Shown piece after piece: positions 9,101 through 16,625 of a stretch of 39,832 bases of DNA (the first letter of the stretch is position 1; every line of letters starts with the position of its first letter). The position numbers and the translations under genes were made by a program. The notes below the pieces were generated by a model. That model saw only the letters and a list, made by a program, of their open reading frames with translations, ran no database searches and was not told where the DNA came from. Source of the stretch: Candidatus Scalindua sp. (GTDB lineage: Bacteria; Planctomycetota; Brocadiia; Brocadiales; Scalinduaceae); assembly GCA_018670825.1 (NCBI GenBank), contig JABHIW010000166.1, forward strand, positions 1 through 39,832. Direction: 5' to 3'.

Positions 9101-9230
9101 AGGTTTAATTACCGGCTGGAATGAGGGATTTAAACCGTCAGAAGCGAAAGAGTTTGAGGTAGACTTTATTGCAAGGAAGCCTTTTAATTTTCCAGAGTTG
9201 TCAAAACATATAATGGAATTATTTGTTTAA
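6138..9230 (+). CDS. Hybrid histidine kinase: REC-GAF-PAS-PAS-PAS-HisKA-HATPase-REC
   Basis: The protein has 1030 residues from ATG 6138; an in-frame TTG at 6126 would add four. No Shine-Dalgarno site is clear for either. Order: receiver-like domain 1-120, GAF about 140-290, three PAS/PAC domains about 300-410, 420-530 and 540-660, HisKA with phospho-acceptor His681 in GISHEFNN, an HATPase with INNALDAM (N box), SDTGEGM (G1) and GTGLGMSIAYG (G2), then a C-terminal receiver at 913-1030 with Asp964 (LVLCDLAMPE) and Lys1014. No membrane segments are seen, so it is probably a cytoplasmic sensor using GAF/PAS ligands or redox. In the N-terminal receiver the phospho-acceptor position is Asn58 (DLIIANFLLSDG) while ED, Ser and Lys remain, so that domain is probably not phosphorylated. 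No output domain or partner regulator is adjacent. Its signal and target are unknown. Confidence 0.9.
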   Translation: MDRKKIHILMVEDEDSHVELISKSFESVPGSVTLTFARNLHEAYSSIAKSTPDLIIANFLLSDGKGIELIPAKGEESPYPVIIMISYVDTKVAVEVMKTGAFDYIVKPAITMDDMFCTCERVMRELSHITKCKAAEAELNMVFKGTSTDIGKNFFYELTKYLQVATKAHVVFCAELVDHVNLNARTLTICIGEVLTDNFEWNLIGTPCEHVIKNKAIFFAENVQAEFPNDEWLVTIGAESYLAIPFINASGKVIGHMGILGDKSKLIRQNIEGILKLFAARAGSELERKQTYAKQQFTQFAVDNNSVATFLITSDASISYANKAACQSLGYHYEELVCLRVTDFDQNFPEGFWPVHWQEMKGAGTLTFESHHKTKAGLVFPVDIQATFLVYEGKEYICAYVRNITKRKESEQQLRKLYHAIEQSSSAVIITDNKGNTEYVNPKFATLTGYTFEEVISKNISVLQSNTTPPEVYKSLRETIASGKEWRGESCNKKKNGKLYWESTSISPVKDDKDIITNFIVVKDDITKRKETENALKKSEEKYRTLVDTTNTIPWEFDASTGRFTFIGIHAVELFGYPVDEWLKENFWQDHIHPDDREDTINLCMEYTQKSEDHLLEYRMMTADNNIIWVYDAVQVINDDNGTKRLQGIIVNITERKKMEEALVQSERLQSIGTIAAGISHEFNNLLAIISGNVQLLEQAYNDHDDLIDALRTIRRATDDGAKISSKMLEFARTKQDIKEFVSSNIQDFIRQSIDFTKPRWKNEAQARGINYQVDKEVEKGIPSIMCNPTEIREVFINIINNALDAMSEGGSISFSTWSCDHTVFVSISDTGEGMSEDVIKNIFDPFFTTKLAMGTGLGMSIAYGIIARHGGQIEVNSVLGQGSTFTLQFPTTYKTENLIATPGPEQEANEKNLYILVVDDEEEICNILNKFLSKSGHKVKTVNNGADAIEIVIKEEFDLVLCDLAMPEVFGYEVIKVINKLEKRPKTGLITGWNEGFKPSEAKEFEVDFIARKPFNFPELSKHIMELFV

Positions 9231-9237
9231 CAATTGA

Positions 9238-9390
9238 AAGGTTTTTGCGTACACGGCTTTTGTCAAACCCGAGCGCCTTTATCGGGTATCTAAAGGATCG
9301 TTCATCCCAGGTTCCCGGTAAAAGAATGCAGGAATGACCGTTTTCTGACAACAAATTGAACACTCGCAAAAACCTAAGCGGACACTACTG
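9238..9390. mobile_element. MITE-like element, left end eroded
   Basis: The right end, 9365-9390, reads inward as CAGTAGTGTCCGC and TTAGGTTTTTGCG. The left end keeps only AAGGTTTTTGCG (9239-9250). The same terminal sequence bounds the element at 19441-19654. Inside is a degraded REP-like palindrome (GTCAAACCCGAG ... GGAATGAC). There is no transposase, so it would be non-autonomous. It lies just after the kinase stop codon, in an otherwise empty 275-bp gap. Confidence 0.45.
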
Positions 9391-9505
9391 ATGAAAAGTG
9401 TAGTTATTAATTATTTTGTTCTTGATGGGACTACTTGTCAGGTAGCAACAAACACACAAGTATGAATATATCGTAATAAGCAGAATTCCACAGGAATCAT
9501 CAAAA

Positions 9506-10681
9506 TCAGGCAGTTATAAATTTATTAAAAAGATACCGCCTGCTTTTATGAAACTGTTTTGCCTGTCCTAATATCTTTTCTTCAGCTTCCTGGTGGGTCA
9601 GATCCAGTGTCTGTCTATAAAAGGATGCCGCCCTGGCAAAATAGAGAGGTTTCAAGGCTTCTACCACCTCTTCCTTATTTCCTGACGTCTCATATGCAAA
9701 GATAAAATCATAGAGTATTTTTGCCCACAATCCTGGCCCTATATTCCATTTTCCTGAAAGGTGCATCTTCTTAGTAGCGTGGTAGTGTGGTCGATACATT
9801 ATGGATGCAAGCAAGCTCTCTTTTTCGGAAAACCCATCAATACTTTCCTTTTTAATGCTCTTATAGTCAACAGAGAGGCTTTGAGGATTTTCATAGTTAA
9901 ATTCGCCGTGGACCGGACAATCTTTTTCAATATTTCCATCCAGCCAGATATTTTTGAAATTTGAAATACTTGAAAATAGAGTGCGTATAACCTGAGTAAA
10001 CATCAGTCCCAATTTTGGAGCACTTGGTTTGTGGACCTTAGACCCCAATGCTACCTGGCAAACCTTGAATCCATTTAAGAGGGCTGAAGTGGTCATGAAA
10101 ATATCTATACCGTATTGCCCTGTACTCTTTTCCCATTCCAGCCCAGTCCAGTACCTTGACATCTTTGGTGAGAACGAAAAATCTCCACCTATGGGCTGCC
10201 TGATGTTTGCTTTAAAAATTGAATATAACAAGGGATAAGTTATGTGATTGGTTATTGTACCGTCATATTCATTTCTGGAGTAAAGGGGAGTTACAAAGTC
10301 ATGTCCCTCCAATATAGGGGTTACAAGCTTTTTAACCCATTCAGGGGTAATACTCAGCAAGTCGGCATCCACTACCACTATGGCCTTTGCCTTGAGGCTC
10401 TCAACCTCTTTAAAGAGATTCATAAAGTTGTTGCCTTTACCGACAACACCTTTTCCTGTGCTGATATACTTTTTGGGTATTTCGCCCGTTTCAGATCCCA
10501 GGAAAGCTTCTTTTGTTCCGTCTGTAGAGTTATTGTCAACATTAATAATTGCAGAGGAGTGAGCAGGAAAATACCTCTTCAGCCCCAATGACAACTGGCT
10601 GGCAACAAATGCAATATTATCTGCTTCGTTGTAAGACGGTATGCCGACGATAATATCCGGCTCTATAGTTTTCTTTATCAT
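9506..10681 (-). CDS. GT-A glycosyltransferase, mannosyl/glucosylglycerate-synthase-like
   Basis: This 391-residue protein starts at ATG 10681 with AGGAG 6 nt upstream. The N-terminal GT2-type fold is visible: VGIPSYNEADNI, VDNNSTDGT and the metal-binding VDADLLSITPEW. Further points resemble mannosylglycerate synthase (GT78) and glucosyl-3-phosphoglycerate synthase (GT81): VGKGNNFMN, IRQPIGGDFSFS, YGIDIFMTTSALLNG and a following KVHKP. Those enzymes transfer a sugar from GDP-mannose or UDP-/NDP-glucose to glycerate or 3-phosphoglycerate to make compatible solutes. This resemblance is from memory of motif order, so the acceptor is uncertain. It lies 180 bp downstream of the flgN-like gene on the same strand and could be part of the flagellar run, but the gap argues for a separate transcript. 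Confidence 0.75.
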   Translation of the reverse strand: MIKKTIEPDIIVGIPSYNEADNIAFVASQLSLGLKRYFPAHSSAIINVDNNSTDGTKEAFLGSETGEIPKKYISTGKGVVGKGNNFMNLFKEVESLKAKAIVVVDADLLSITPEWVKKLVTPILEGHDFVTPLYSRNEYDGTITNHITYPLLYSIFKANIRQPIGGDFSFSPKMSRYWTGLEWEKSTGQYGIDIFMTTSALLNGFKVCQVALGSKVHKPSAPKLGLMFTQVIRTLFSSISNFKNIWLDGNIEKDCPVHGEFNYENPQSLSVDYKSIKKESIDGFSEKESLLASIMYRPHYHATKKMHLSGKWNIGPGLWAKILYDFIFAYETSGNKEEVVEALKPLYFARAASFYRQTLDLTHQEAEEKILGQAKQFHKSRRYLFNKFITA

Positions 10682-10859
10682 ATTGATCTCCTATCTCTAT
10701 TTAAATTATCATCTTTATGCGTCATAACTTAATTTAGAATCTCTTTTGAACAAATTCCTGCTAAAGATTTCTCTTTATTAAGTTGGAGAGACCAAATATT
10801 TTTATTTCTTTTTTAAGGAATAAGGCAGAAAACGGTGTGTAAATTTGAATTCTTTTAAG

Positions 10860-11306
10860 TTAGTGAAGGACATCTATAAAACTGGCAGGACGTATTCCAT
10901 GATTTATCATTGATAATGGCATTCTTCTTTTTTTATTTTGATTGTCAATTTTAGCTTTTGTATTGTCTATTGATGAATTTAATAACCTTATGCTCTCCCG
11001 GTCGTAATCCATCACTTCCGTAATTATAGATTTTAACTGTTTTAATAGTAAATTGAGCGGTTTATCTGATATAAGGTATCCTTCATTCGAAGCAATTTCT
11101 TCCTGAATTTTTGAATTAAGCTTATCCAAATCCTTGATCTCTTTTATACAATTTACTTTCTCTGTTATTATTAAATTCAGCCCCTCTATGTTGTTTGTCG
11201 TTATGGCCTCATCCTGTGCACGGGTAAGCTCAAGAATTTTTTCGTAATATTCCCTCTTTCGATTTAAATAAAATGCTATCTCTTCAACATTCATTGTATT
11301 CTTCAT
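10860..11306 (-). CDS. flgN: FlgN-like flagellar export chaperone
   Basis: This small, charged, almost wholly helical protein (148 residues from ATG 11306; TTG at 11336 would add ten) directly follows fliS with only a few bases between. Its layout fits the FlgN family: helical heptads through residues 10-120 (NRKREYYEKILELTRAQ, LKQLKSIITEVMDYDRES) and a basic, disordered C-terminus. FlgN is the cytosolic chaperone that holds the hook-filament junction proteins FlgK and FlgL for the flagellar type III export gate. Similarity in this family is low, so the call rests on length, helix pattern and gene order after fliS. No clear Shine-Dalgarno site precedes either start. TTG 11336 lies just after the fliS stop and would suit translational coupling. 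Confidence 0.6.
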   Translation of the reverse strand: MKNTMNVEEIAFYLNRKREYYEKILELTRAQDEAITTNNIEGLNLIITEKVNCIKEIKDLDKLNSKIQEEIASNEGYLISDKPLNLLLKQLKSIITEVMDYDRESIRLLNSSIDNTKAKIDNQNKKRRMPLSMINHGIRPASFIDVLH

Positions 11307-11339
11307 TTCAAGCTGTTTAGGGATATTTACTGCCAATTA

Positions 11340-11765
11340 CTAACCGGATAAATCGATTTTGCTAATGGTATGATTCGCATTATTTATTTCCGTTTCCGGG
11401 TGATTCTTTATGCCAACCCACGATTCTTTTAGTTCAGACATAATTCTTTTTGCAGTTTCTAATGCCTTTAAATTCAGATTGGCATTGGCATCATTTATTT
11501 CACGTAATACAAAATTGTATAATTGTGCTAATGTAGATGCAATTTCTCCTCCATTGTCTTCATCTAATGTTGCCAACAGCTCAAGAACAATGTCTGTTGC
11601 CTTATTTAGAGAATGGTTCTTTTCCTCATACTCTTTTTCTATAATTTCATTCTTTGCTTTATCAAGTAAAAAAATTGCCCTCTCATACATCATTAAAACC
11701 AGGCTTAATGGGTCAGCCGTTTCTACTGCCTGTTTTCTGTATGAATCAGTATTTTTAGTTTCCAT
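11340..11765 (-). CDS. fliS: Flagellin export chaperone FliS
   Basis: This 141-residue protein has the FliS family pattern: a Tyr/Arg-containing N-terminus (TDSYRKQAVETADPLSLVLMMYE), the AIFLLDKAK helix, the NKATDIVLELLATLD segment and the YNFVLREINDANANL helix. FliS binds the C-terminal D0 helix of flagellin in the cytoplasm, prevents early polymerisation and delivers it to the FlhA export gate. The length is normal for the family. ATG at 11765 has GAGGG about 8 nt upstream. The gene is second in a unit of small protein A, fliS and flgN-like, with gaps of 22 nt and a few nt, probably transcribed from the sigma-54 site at 11991-12006. Confidence 0.9.
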   Translation of the reverse strand: METKNTDSYRKQAVETADPLSLVLMMYERAIFLLDKAKNEIIEKEYEEKNHSLNKATDIVLELLATLDEDNGGEIASTLAQLYNFVLREINDANANLNLKALETAKRIMSELKESWVGIKNHPETEINNANHTISKIDLSG

Positions 11766-11787
11766 CTTTTTCCCTCATTATAAAAGG

Positions 11788-11973
11788 TCATAAAAGTTTT
11801 TCATGTAAGTCTCTCGATATATTAATTCTTTCGATTTCATATGAGTACTCATTGATTAGTCTGTCCATTGCTGGCCTGTTAATTCTTTTTGCCTTTTCAA
11901 GGTCATCTGCAGTCGCATATATGCAGTACCAATTAATAAAATTCTGTTTCTCTATATCTTTTTCATTAATCAT
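11788..11973 (-). CDS. Small protein A, NFINWYC family (unrecognised)
   Basis: This 61-residue protein starts at ATG 11973. I do not recognise the family. It shares with small proteins B and C of this window the core NFINWYC-YAT, then E-KA, N--A--RL--E-S-E---I. It lacks the C-terminal tail found in B and C. A TTG at 12006 would extend it by 11 residues but would lie inside the sigma-54 promoter, so ATG 11973 is preferred. From that promoter the leader would be only about 6 nt, nearly leaderless, and no Shine-Dalgarno site is visible. It is first in the unit with fliS and flgN-like. That position and the paralogues next to fliD suggest a role in filament-protein export or in control of its expression. 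That is inference. Confidence 0.7.
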   Translation of the reverse strand: MINEKDIEKQNFINWYCIYATADDLEKAKRINRPAMDRLINEYSYEIERINISRDLHEKLL

Positions 11974-11990
11974 AACGAATATTACAATTC

Positions 11991-12006
11991 GCAATACTCG
12001 TGCCAA
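11991..12006 (-). promoter_or_regulatory. Sigma-54 promoter for small protein A-fliS-flgN
   Basis: The minus strand reads TTGGCACGAGTATTGC, matching YTGGCACGRNNNTTGC at every defined position with correct GG-to-GC spacing. Transcription would start near 11980, just before ATG 11973. Confidence 0.75.
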
Positions 12007-12346
12007 ATAACATTAATTTCTACTACGGCAAACCTGTACGATACTGCAACTTACGACAACCCTTCCCGGAATGCCTGATTATCAGAAAAATCTGTGGATA
12101 CTTTTTGTACATAGTGGTTATTTTTTACTCATTTAGAGATGTATTATTTCTCTTTCTACTATTATCTGATCACGTTAGCCTTGTTGGGATCGCAGTGGTG
12201 TGCTTACAATTATCCTGCCAGGATTGTAATTTCAATTGACAAAAACCTCAAACCTCAGAATTACAAGCTAAAATGTCATTCTGAATGTAGCGATGCAAAA
12301 TGAAGAATCTAATTTCAGAAGAATTCCTCCGTACACTACTTTATAA
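12007..12346. other. Intergenic region between small protein A and fliD
   Basis: No gene is convincing. A degraded copy of a GTCATTCTGA-type repeat lies at 12274-12310 (GTCATTCTGAATG ... GAAGAATC), similar to the one at about 19010-19080. The region would contain the fliD 3' end and any enhancer sites for the sigma-54 promoter. I could not identify a terminator or activator sites. Confidence 0.4.
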
Positions 12347-15300
12347 TTAATTGGATATAGTTGACAGTGAACCAAGCTGTCGTGCCATGAAGGCGCTTAC
12401 TGATTGAAGCTTTGAGAGGTTTAGCTCAAGTGCTACAAATTGATTATTTAAACGTAATGTTTCCATGGCCAGACGCATTTCCATTGAAACAACGGTTTTT
12501 TGCATGTCATCAATGGTGTCCTCAAGGCCTTCCATTCTGATAGTAAGCAATCCATCAAACTGATCCATAATTGAATCGAGGTTATTATACATCAACTCAC
12601 CAATTCCCATTGTCAATTTCACATTGCCCTTTGCGCCGGTGGTAGTTGAAGTAACTTCTATTGCGAGATCTTCTACGCTGGTTGTAGACAAAGAATCAGG
12701 AGGAGCATCACCAACTAATAGTTTTCCGGTACCTGTAGCGGCTTGACCATTTATCGTGCCTGCCACATCTACGCCGGTGTAAGTCCCGGTTGTTCCAAGC
12801 AGGCTGTTTGCCTCAGTGGTAGTAAATCCTAATACACTTCCATAATTGTTGTGTGTGAGCACAAGTTTATCACTTCCATCTTTGGATGCCGTAATCTCCA
12901 TTGCATATCTACCTGTTATGCCATCAGTGTTAGTTGATAAAACTGTTCCGAAGTCCAGGCCGCGTCCCGCAGGTTCTGCTATGGTGATTGCAAGAGAACT
13001 ATCTCCGGAAGCGTTGTCCGTTAATACTATCTTTCCGGAACCGTTAATTGTAGCTGACACGTCATTATCATATGCTTTCTCAATCGCAGATAGTAATGTT
13101 TGAACAGTATCTGTCGAGACGTCACTGATTGTGTATGAACCGCCGACACTTATTCCAGACCGGGTGGTCCCGCTGAAATCGATACGATCATCGTTGACGA
13201 GTGAAGTTCCATCAATAGCAGAAAATATTGTAGTACCGGTTATTGCAACTGCACTTGCGGTATTTGCCACGCTTCCAACAATGGTTTGAATACGTTCCGT
13301 ATCAAGTTCTGAGTTAATTGCATTAACAATATTATCTATTGAACTTCCGTTTTTACCGGCATCTCCGTCAAGACTTATTGTCGCCACCCTGCTGCTGGCA
13401 GTATCTGTAATAGTTAATATATCAGTATTAGATGCTCCAATTCCGTTGGTAAGAACGTTTCCTGTCTTAGTTGCCTGAGCTGCAACCGTATTAATGACCA
13501 CCGCATAATTTCCGGCTATAGTCTCTTTTGTATGTCTTACGAAATTGATTTCATTATTTGTAGTTGTACCTTCAGCAACAAACATCCTCTTAACAGCATT
13601 AAAATCTGAGCTAATTTTCGATAGAAAAGTACTATCTTTTACCGTTAACTTACCATCTTTATCGGATGTTATCCCAATCAGGGAGAGAGCGTTGGAATCG
13701 GCCGGAAGCAAAGAGATCGAATCAGATATTTTTGATTGAATAAGACTTTTAATTGTAGATAAGGTACTCTCACCTGCAAGTATACCAGATTTATTTGAGT
13801 CTTCATTAAACGCAAATTCCTGGTTTATAAACTCTATTATGCTGTTGTATGCAGTTGTAAAATCATTTACGCTGGATTTTATACTGTCTGTATCTCTGGA
13901 TATCGTGAAATTCACTGTACTGCCGGATTCTACCTTTGAAATATCCAGTGTAACTCCGCTTATTACATCGTCAATAGTATTACTGCTCCGTGAGACAGCA
14001 ACCCCGTCTATGTTTACCTTTGCATTTTGTCCCTCTGTAACCTCCATATTATAACCCTGAGTAGTTACCGAAACCGTACCGAAATCAAGAGTACCGCCAC
14101 CTTCATTATTTGTTATTATTTCAATACCAAGCTGACTGTCCCCTGCAGTATTGTCTGTTATTACTATCTGTCCATTGGCGTCTATGGTTGCACTGTTTGC
14201 ACCAAGCCCGAAAGTTGATTCTATCTGTGTCAACAGACCGTCAATTGTATCCGTGGTCCTATCCGTTATTGTATATGTTCCTGAAGCTGGAGTTCCATCG
14301 TGTTTTGTACCCGTCAAGGTGATTGTATCGCTGTTCACAATATTATCAGCTGCACTAAAGGCACCAAAATCAAGATCAGCGCCACCCTGGTTATTTTCTG
14401 CCATGGTAACGCTTAATTGACTGTCTCCGGAATAGTCGTCATTAATCTGGATCTTGCCACTTGAATCTATCACAACACTGCCTGCGGTAAGTCCAAAATT
14501 AGCTTCTATATTGGTTAAAATGTCCTGTACTGAATTTGTTGTAGTTATTGTATAATCATAAGATGCAACAGCAGTTCCATCCTGCTGGTTTCCTGATATT
14601 GAGATCGTATCACCATTCGTAATCGAACCGGTGACGTCTATGGCGGAAAATAGTGTAGCACCGGTAATTGGACTTGCACTGGCGGTATTTGCTACACTGC
14701 CTGAAAGTCCTGTATATATATCATCGAATGTTGTAGCACTTGTAGTTACCGTATTACTTAGATTATAGTTATCCGCAGTTGCAGTGTGCACCTCAGAGAC
14801 TGAACTTTGAGACCCCTCAAGTATGCCAAGTGCTTCAAGTATGTTCTTGTCGTCCGTAAATGTTGTGGTGCCGCTGATGTCAAGCTGGTAAGTGGTTACG
14901 CCACCGGTTGTAGTGCTGACTACCGATGCACTTACACCGTTAATAGCGCTTAAAGTGGTTGCGATATCGGAGAGAGAATCAGACGAAAGATTAATAGTTA
15001 CGTTGTTTCCATCAATCTGTATCGATGAGCTGGATTGGGCGTTTGACTGACTGAGCAGTGAGCCAACAGCTGTAGTACTGCTGGAGAATTCATCAGACTT
15101 CGCACCGTCGCTTGTCGTATTCTTTATAGTCGTACTACTGTTGGCAAGACCCAGCGATTGCAATATATCACCGGATGAGGCATCAAGTATCGTAAATTTA
15201 TCTATACCGGTATTATCACTTGTGAGGATCATGCGGTTGTCAGTATCCGAGACAGATAATATGGAAGCTCTTACTCCGGTTGAATTGGTACCTGAGTTTG

Positions 15301-15787
15301 CAGTATTGATTGCACTTGCAATATCAGTTAGCGTGTCTGTTGAAGAAATGCTTATTGCTTTACCATTTATGACAATATCTCCGGAAAGAGTTAATGCTGT
15401 TGTTGAACTGTTGTAACTTTGTGATGATAGCTGCCGTGCCTGTGCAAGTTGTGATGTCGCAGTGAATGACACCGTATGGGTACCCGGACTTGCATCGGTT
15501 GTTGCTGAGACTGAAACAAGGTCATCCGCCTCGAAAGCAACAGAACTGGTAGATGTTGACGTTTTAAATACATTAAATGTATCACTGTCTTTAAGGATCT
15601 TTGACTTTGCTTGAAAGTCTGACAGTTGCGTATTCAGAGATTGAAAAGCCGTTAGTTTGTCATTCTGTTTAGTCTGATTGTTGACAACAATGTCTACACG
15701 TCTTCTACTGACACCAACAAGCTGTTCTACGAGAGTTGCTGTATCAAGGCCTGAAACCAAACCTCCAATTGCACTTGTACCTGGCAT
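12347..15787 (-). CDS. fliD: Flagellar filament cap protein FliD, giant form
   Basis: The protein has 1146 residues; most FliD proteins have about 450-700. The N-terminal FliD_N domain is at 1-115 (GGLVSGLDTATLVEQLV). FliD_C begins near 580 (VNIDGVAVSR, TISRDTDSIKSSVNDF) and ends in the helical D0 tail at 1060-1146 (LDSIMDQFDGLLTIRMEGLE). Three copies of a roughly 100-residue module are inserted, at 364-475, 476-570 and 840-947. Each ends in a GDS-L ... LDFG pattern; the third interrupts FliD_C. FliD forms the oligomeric cap that folds flagellin at the growing tip. The surface domains vary in size and often mediate adhesion. The sequence is Ser/Thr/Asp-rich without Cys, as expected for an exported, possibly glycosylated protein. 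ATG 15787 has AAAGGA about 6 nt upstream. It is co-oriented with small protein B, 49 nt upstream. Confidence 0.93.
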   Translation of the reverse strand: MPGTSAIGGLVSGLDTATLVEQLVGVSRRRVDIVVNNQTKQNDKLTAFQSLNTQLSDFQAKSKILKDSDTFNVFKTSTSTSSVAFEADDLVSVSATTDASPGTHTVSFTATSQLAQARQLSSQSYNSSTTALTLSGDIVINGKAISISSTDTLTDIASAINTANSGTNSTGVRASILSVSDTDNRMILTSDNTGIDKFTILDASSGDILQSLGLANSSTTIKNTTSDGAKSDEFSSSTTAVGSLLSQSNAQSSSSIQIDGNNVTINLSSDSLSDIATTLSAINGVSASVVSTTTGGVTTYQLDISGTTTFTDDKNILEALGILEGSQSSVSEVHTATADNYNLSNTVTTSATTFDDIYTGLSGSVANTASASPITGATLFSAIDVTGSITNGDTISISGNQQDGTAVASYDYTITTTNSVQDILTNIEANFGLTAGSVVIDSSGKIQINDDYSGDSQLSVTMAENNQGGADLDFGAFSAADNIVNSDTITLTGTKHDGTPASGTYTITDRTTDTIDGLLTQIESTFGLGANSATIDANGQIVITDNTAGDSQLGIEIITNNEGGGTLDFGTVSVTTQGYNMEVTEGQNAKVNIDGVAVSRSSNTIDDVISGVTLDISKVESGSTVNFTISRDTDSIKSSVNDFTTAYNSIIEFINQEFAFNEDSNKSGILAGESTLSTIKSLIQSKISDSISLLPADSNALSLIGITSDKDGKLTVKDSTFLSKISSDFNAVKRMFVAEGTTTNNEINFVRHTKETIAGNYAVVINTVAAQATKTGNVLTNGIGASNTDILTITDTASSRVATISLDGDAGKNGSSIDNIVNAINSELDTERIQTIVGSVANTASAVAITGTTIFSAIDGTSLVNDDRIDFSGTTRSGISVGGSYTISDVSTDTVQTLLSAIEKAYDNDVSATINGSGKIVLTDNASGDSSLAITIAEPAGRGLDFGTVLSTNTDGITGRYAMEITASKDGSDKLVLTHNNYGSVLGFTTTEANSLLGTTGTYTGVDVAGTINGQAATGTGKLLVGDAPPDSLSTTSVEDLAIEVTSTTTGAKGNVKLTMGIGELMYNNLDSIMDQFDGLLTIRMEGLEDTIDDMQKTVVSMEMRLAMETLRLNNQFVALELNLSKLQSVSAFMARQLGSLSTISN
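12947..13270 (-). repeat. FliD internal module copy 3
   Basis: This encodes residues 840-947, starting SVANTASAVAITGTTIFSAI and ending GLDFG. It shares TVQTLLSAIE, SGKIVLTDNASGDS and LDFG with copies 1 and 2. It lies 270 residues away from them, inside FliD_C. Confidence 0.7.
14078..14362 (-). repeat. FliD internal module copy 2
   Basis: This encodes residues 476-570 (NSDTITLTG, TIDGLLTQIESTFGLG, GQIVITDNTAGDSQL, LDFG). It directly follows copy 1, giving a tandem pair, but lacks the VANTASA entry segment. Confidence 0.7.
14363..14698 (-). repeat. FliD internal module copy 1
   Basis: This encodes residues 364-475 (SVANTASASPITGATLFSAI, GDTISISG, SVQDILTNIEANFGL, GKIQINDDYSGDSQL, LDFG). The entry segment is shared with copy 3 and the core with copies 2 and 3. 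Confidence 0.7.
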
Positions 15788-15836
15788 TTAATTTCCTTTT
15801 GTAGAATGCTTATTTATTAATTTACAATCAGTCGTT

Positions 15837-16061
15837 TTAAAAACAGCCAAGAGGAGGAACTACTGGCAATATTCCTTTTGGCAATGATGAATTATCATAA
15901 TAACTCTTTACCGTTTTTATCTTATCTATTTCAAATGAATATTCATCCAGTAATCTATTGACGGCGGCTTTATTCGTTTGTTCTGCCTTCTCAATCTCTT
16001 CTGAAGTAGCATACCAGCAGTACCAGTTAATGAAGTTTCTTTTGTTCAGATTGTTTTCCAT
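15837..16061 (-). CDS. Small protein B, NFINWYC family (unrecognised)
   Basis: This 74-residue protein starts at ATG 16061 with GAAAGGA about 11 nt upstream. The family is unknown to me. Its core reads KRNFINWYCWYATSEEIEKA. The middle is helical and charged (NRLLDEYSFEIDKIKTVK). A C-terminal tail with YYDNSSLP and Pro-rich sequence ends in GCF. It is close to identical in layout to small protein C, including the same leader (GAAAGGATTATATAA). There is no signal peptide or membrane segment. The conserved Trp-Tyr-Cys could form a binding or redox site, which is speculation. It precedes fliD by 49 nt and has its own sigma-54 site, so the two are probably co-transcribed. Candidate roles are a FliD-specific export helper or a translational regulator; nothing in the sequence proves either. 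Confidence 0.75.
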   Translation of the reverse strand: MENNLNKRNFINWYCWYATSEEIEKAEQTNKAAVNRLLDEYSFEIDKIKTVKSYYDNSSLPKGILPVVPPLGCF

Positions 16062-16099
16062 TGTTATATAATCCTTTCTATCGTTGATTACTAATAGTT

Positions 16100-16116
16100 A
16101 GCAATGCTTGTACCAA
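16100..16116 (-). promoter_or_regulatory. Sigma-54 promoter for small protein B-fliD
   Basis: The minus strand reads TTGGTACAAGCATTGCT, against consensus YTGGCACGRNNNTTGCW. There are two mismatches, the GG and GC elements are intact and the spacing is exact. The start would be near 16089, leaving a leader of about 28 nt with a good ribosome site. Confidence 0.65.
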
Positions 16117-16212
16117 AATCTTTTTTAAATCTATAATGTTTTATACCTAAAGATTACAGATACTTATGACGAGCAGGTCTAAAGGTGCCCTAGAATTGAG
16201 TGGGTAATTTTT

Positions 16213-16595
16213 ACGCACTACGGATTGTTTTTCCGACCCAAAACGTAATGTATTTATATAGCACCTGCACCAGTTGTGATGCATTAGTAATATTTATCGT
16301 ATGGATATTCTGACTTACTTCAGCTGTTGATGAGACGCTAACAAGAGTTTCAGCATTAGGATTGGTTGAAGTCGACGTATAGAAGACATTGAATATATCA
16401 CTGCCTTTTAGAACCTCTAACGTTGATTGAAGATCTGAGATTTGGGTATTAAGAGATTGAAAACCGCAAGTTTGTCACTTTGTTTGGTCTGGTTGTTAGC
16501 AACAATATCAACATGCCTTCAACTGACACCAACAAGTCGCTTTACCAGAGCTGTCGTGTAAAGACCTGAAACCCAAGCCTCTAGATGGATCCAGG
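16213..16595 (-). pseudogene. Decayed second fliD, 5' fragment
   Basis: Read on the minus strand from about 16591, this follows the start of the intact FliD closely: SGLYTTALVKRLVGVS matches SGLDTATLVEQLVGVS, then VDIVANNQTKQSDKLA. A TGA follows LVGVS, and a one-base deletion near 16467 breaks the frame. Another frame then continues with SLNTQISDLQSTLEVL and LKGSDIFNVF. Similarity fades after about 120 codons, so the rest of the gene is gone. It lies directly downstream of small protein C, in the same order and at similar spacing as small protein B and fliD. It is therefore the second half of a duplicated small protein-fliD unit. It is not expected to make a functional product. Confidence 0.8.
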
Positions 16596-16625
16596 CAATA
16601 CATATTCGTAAATATAAGCTAATTT

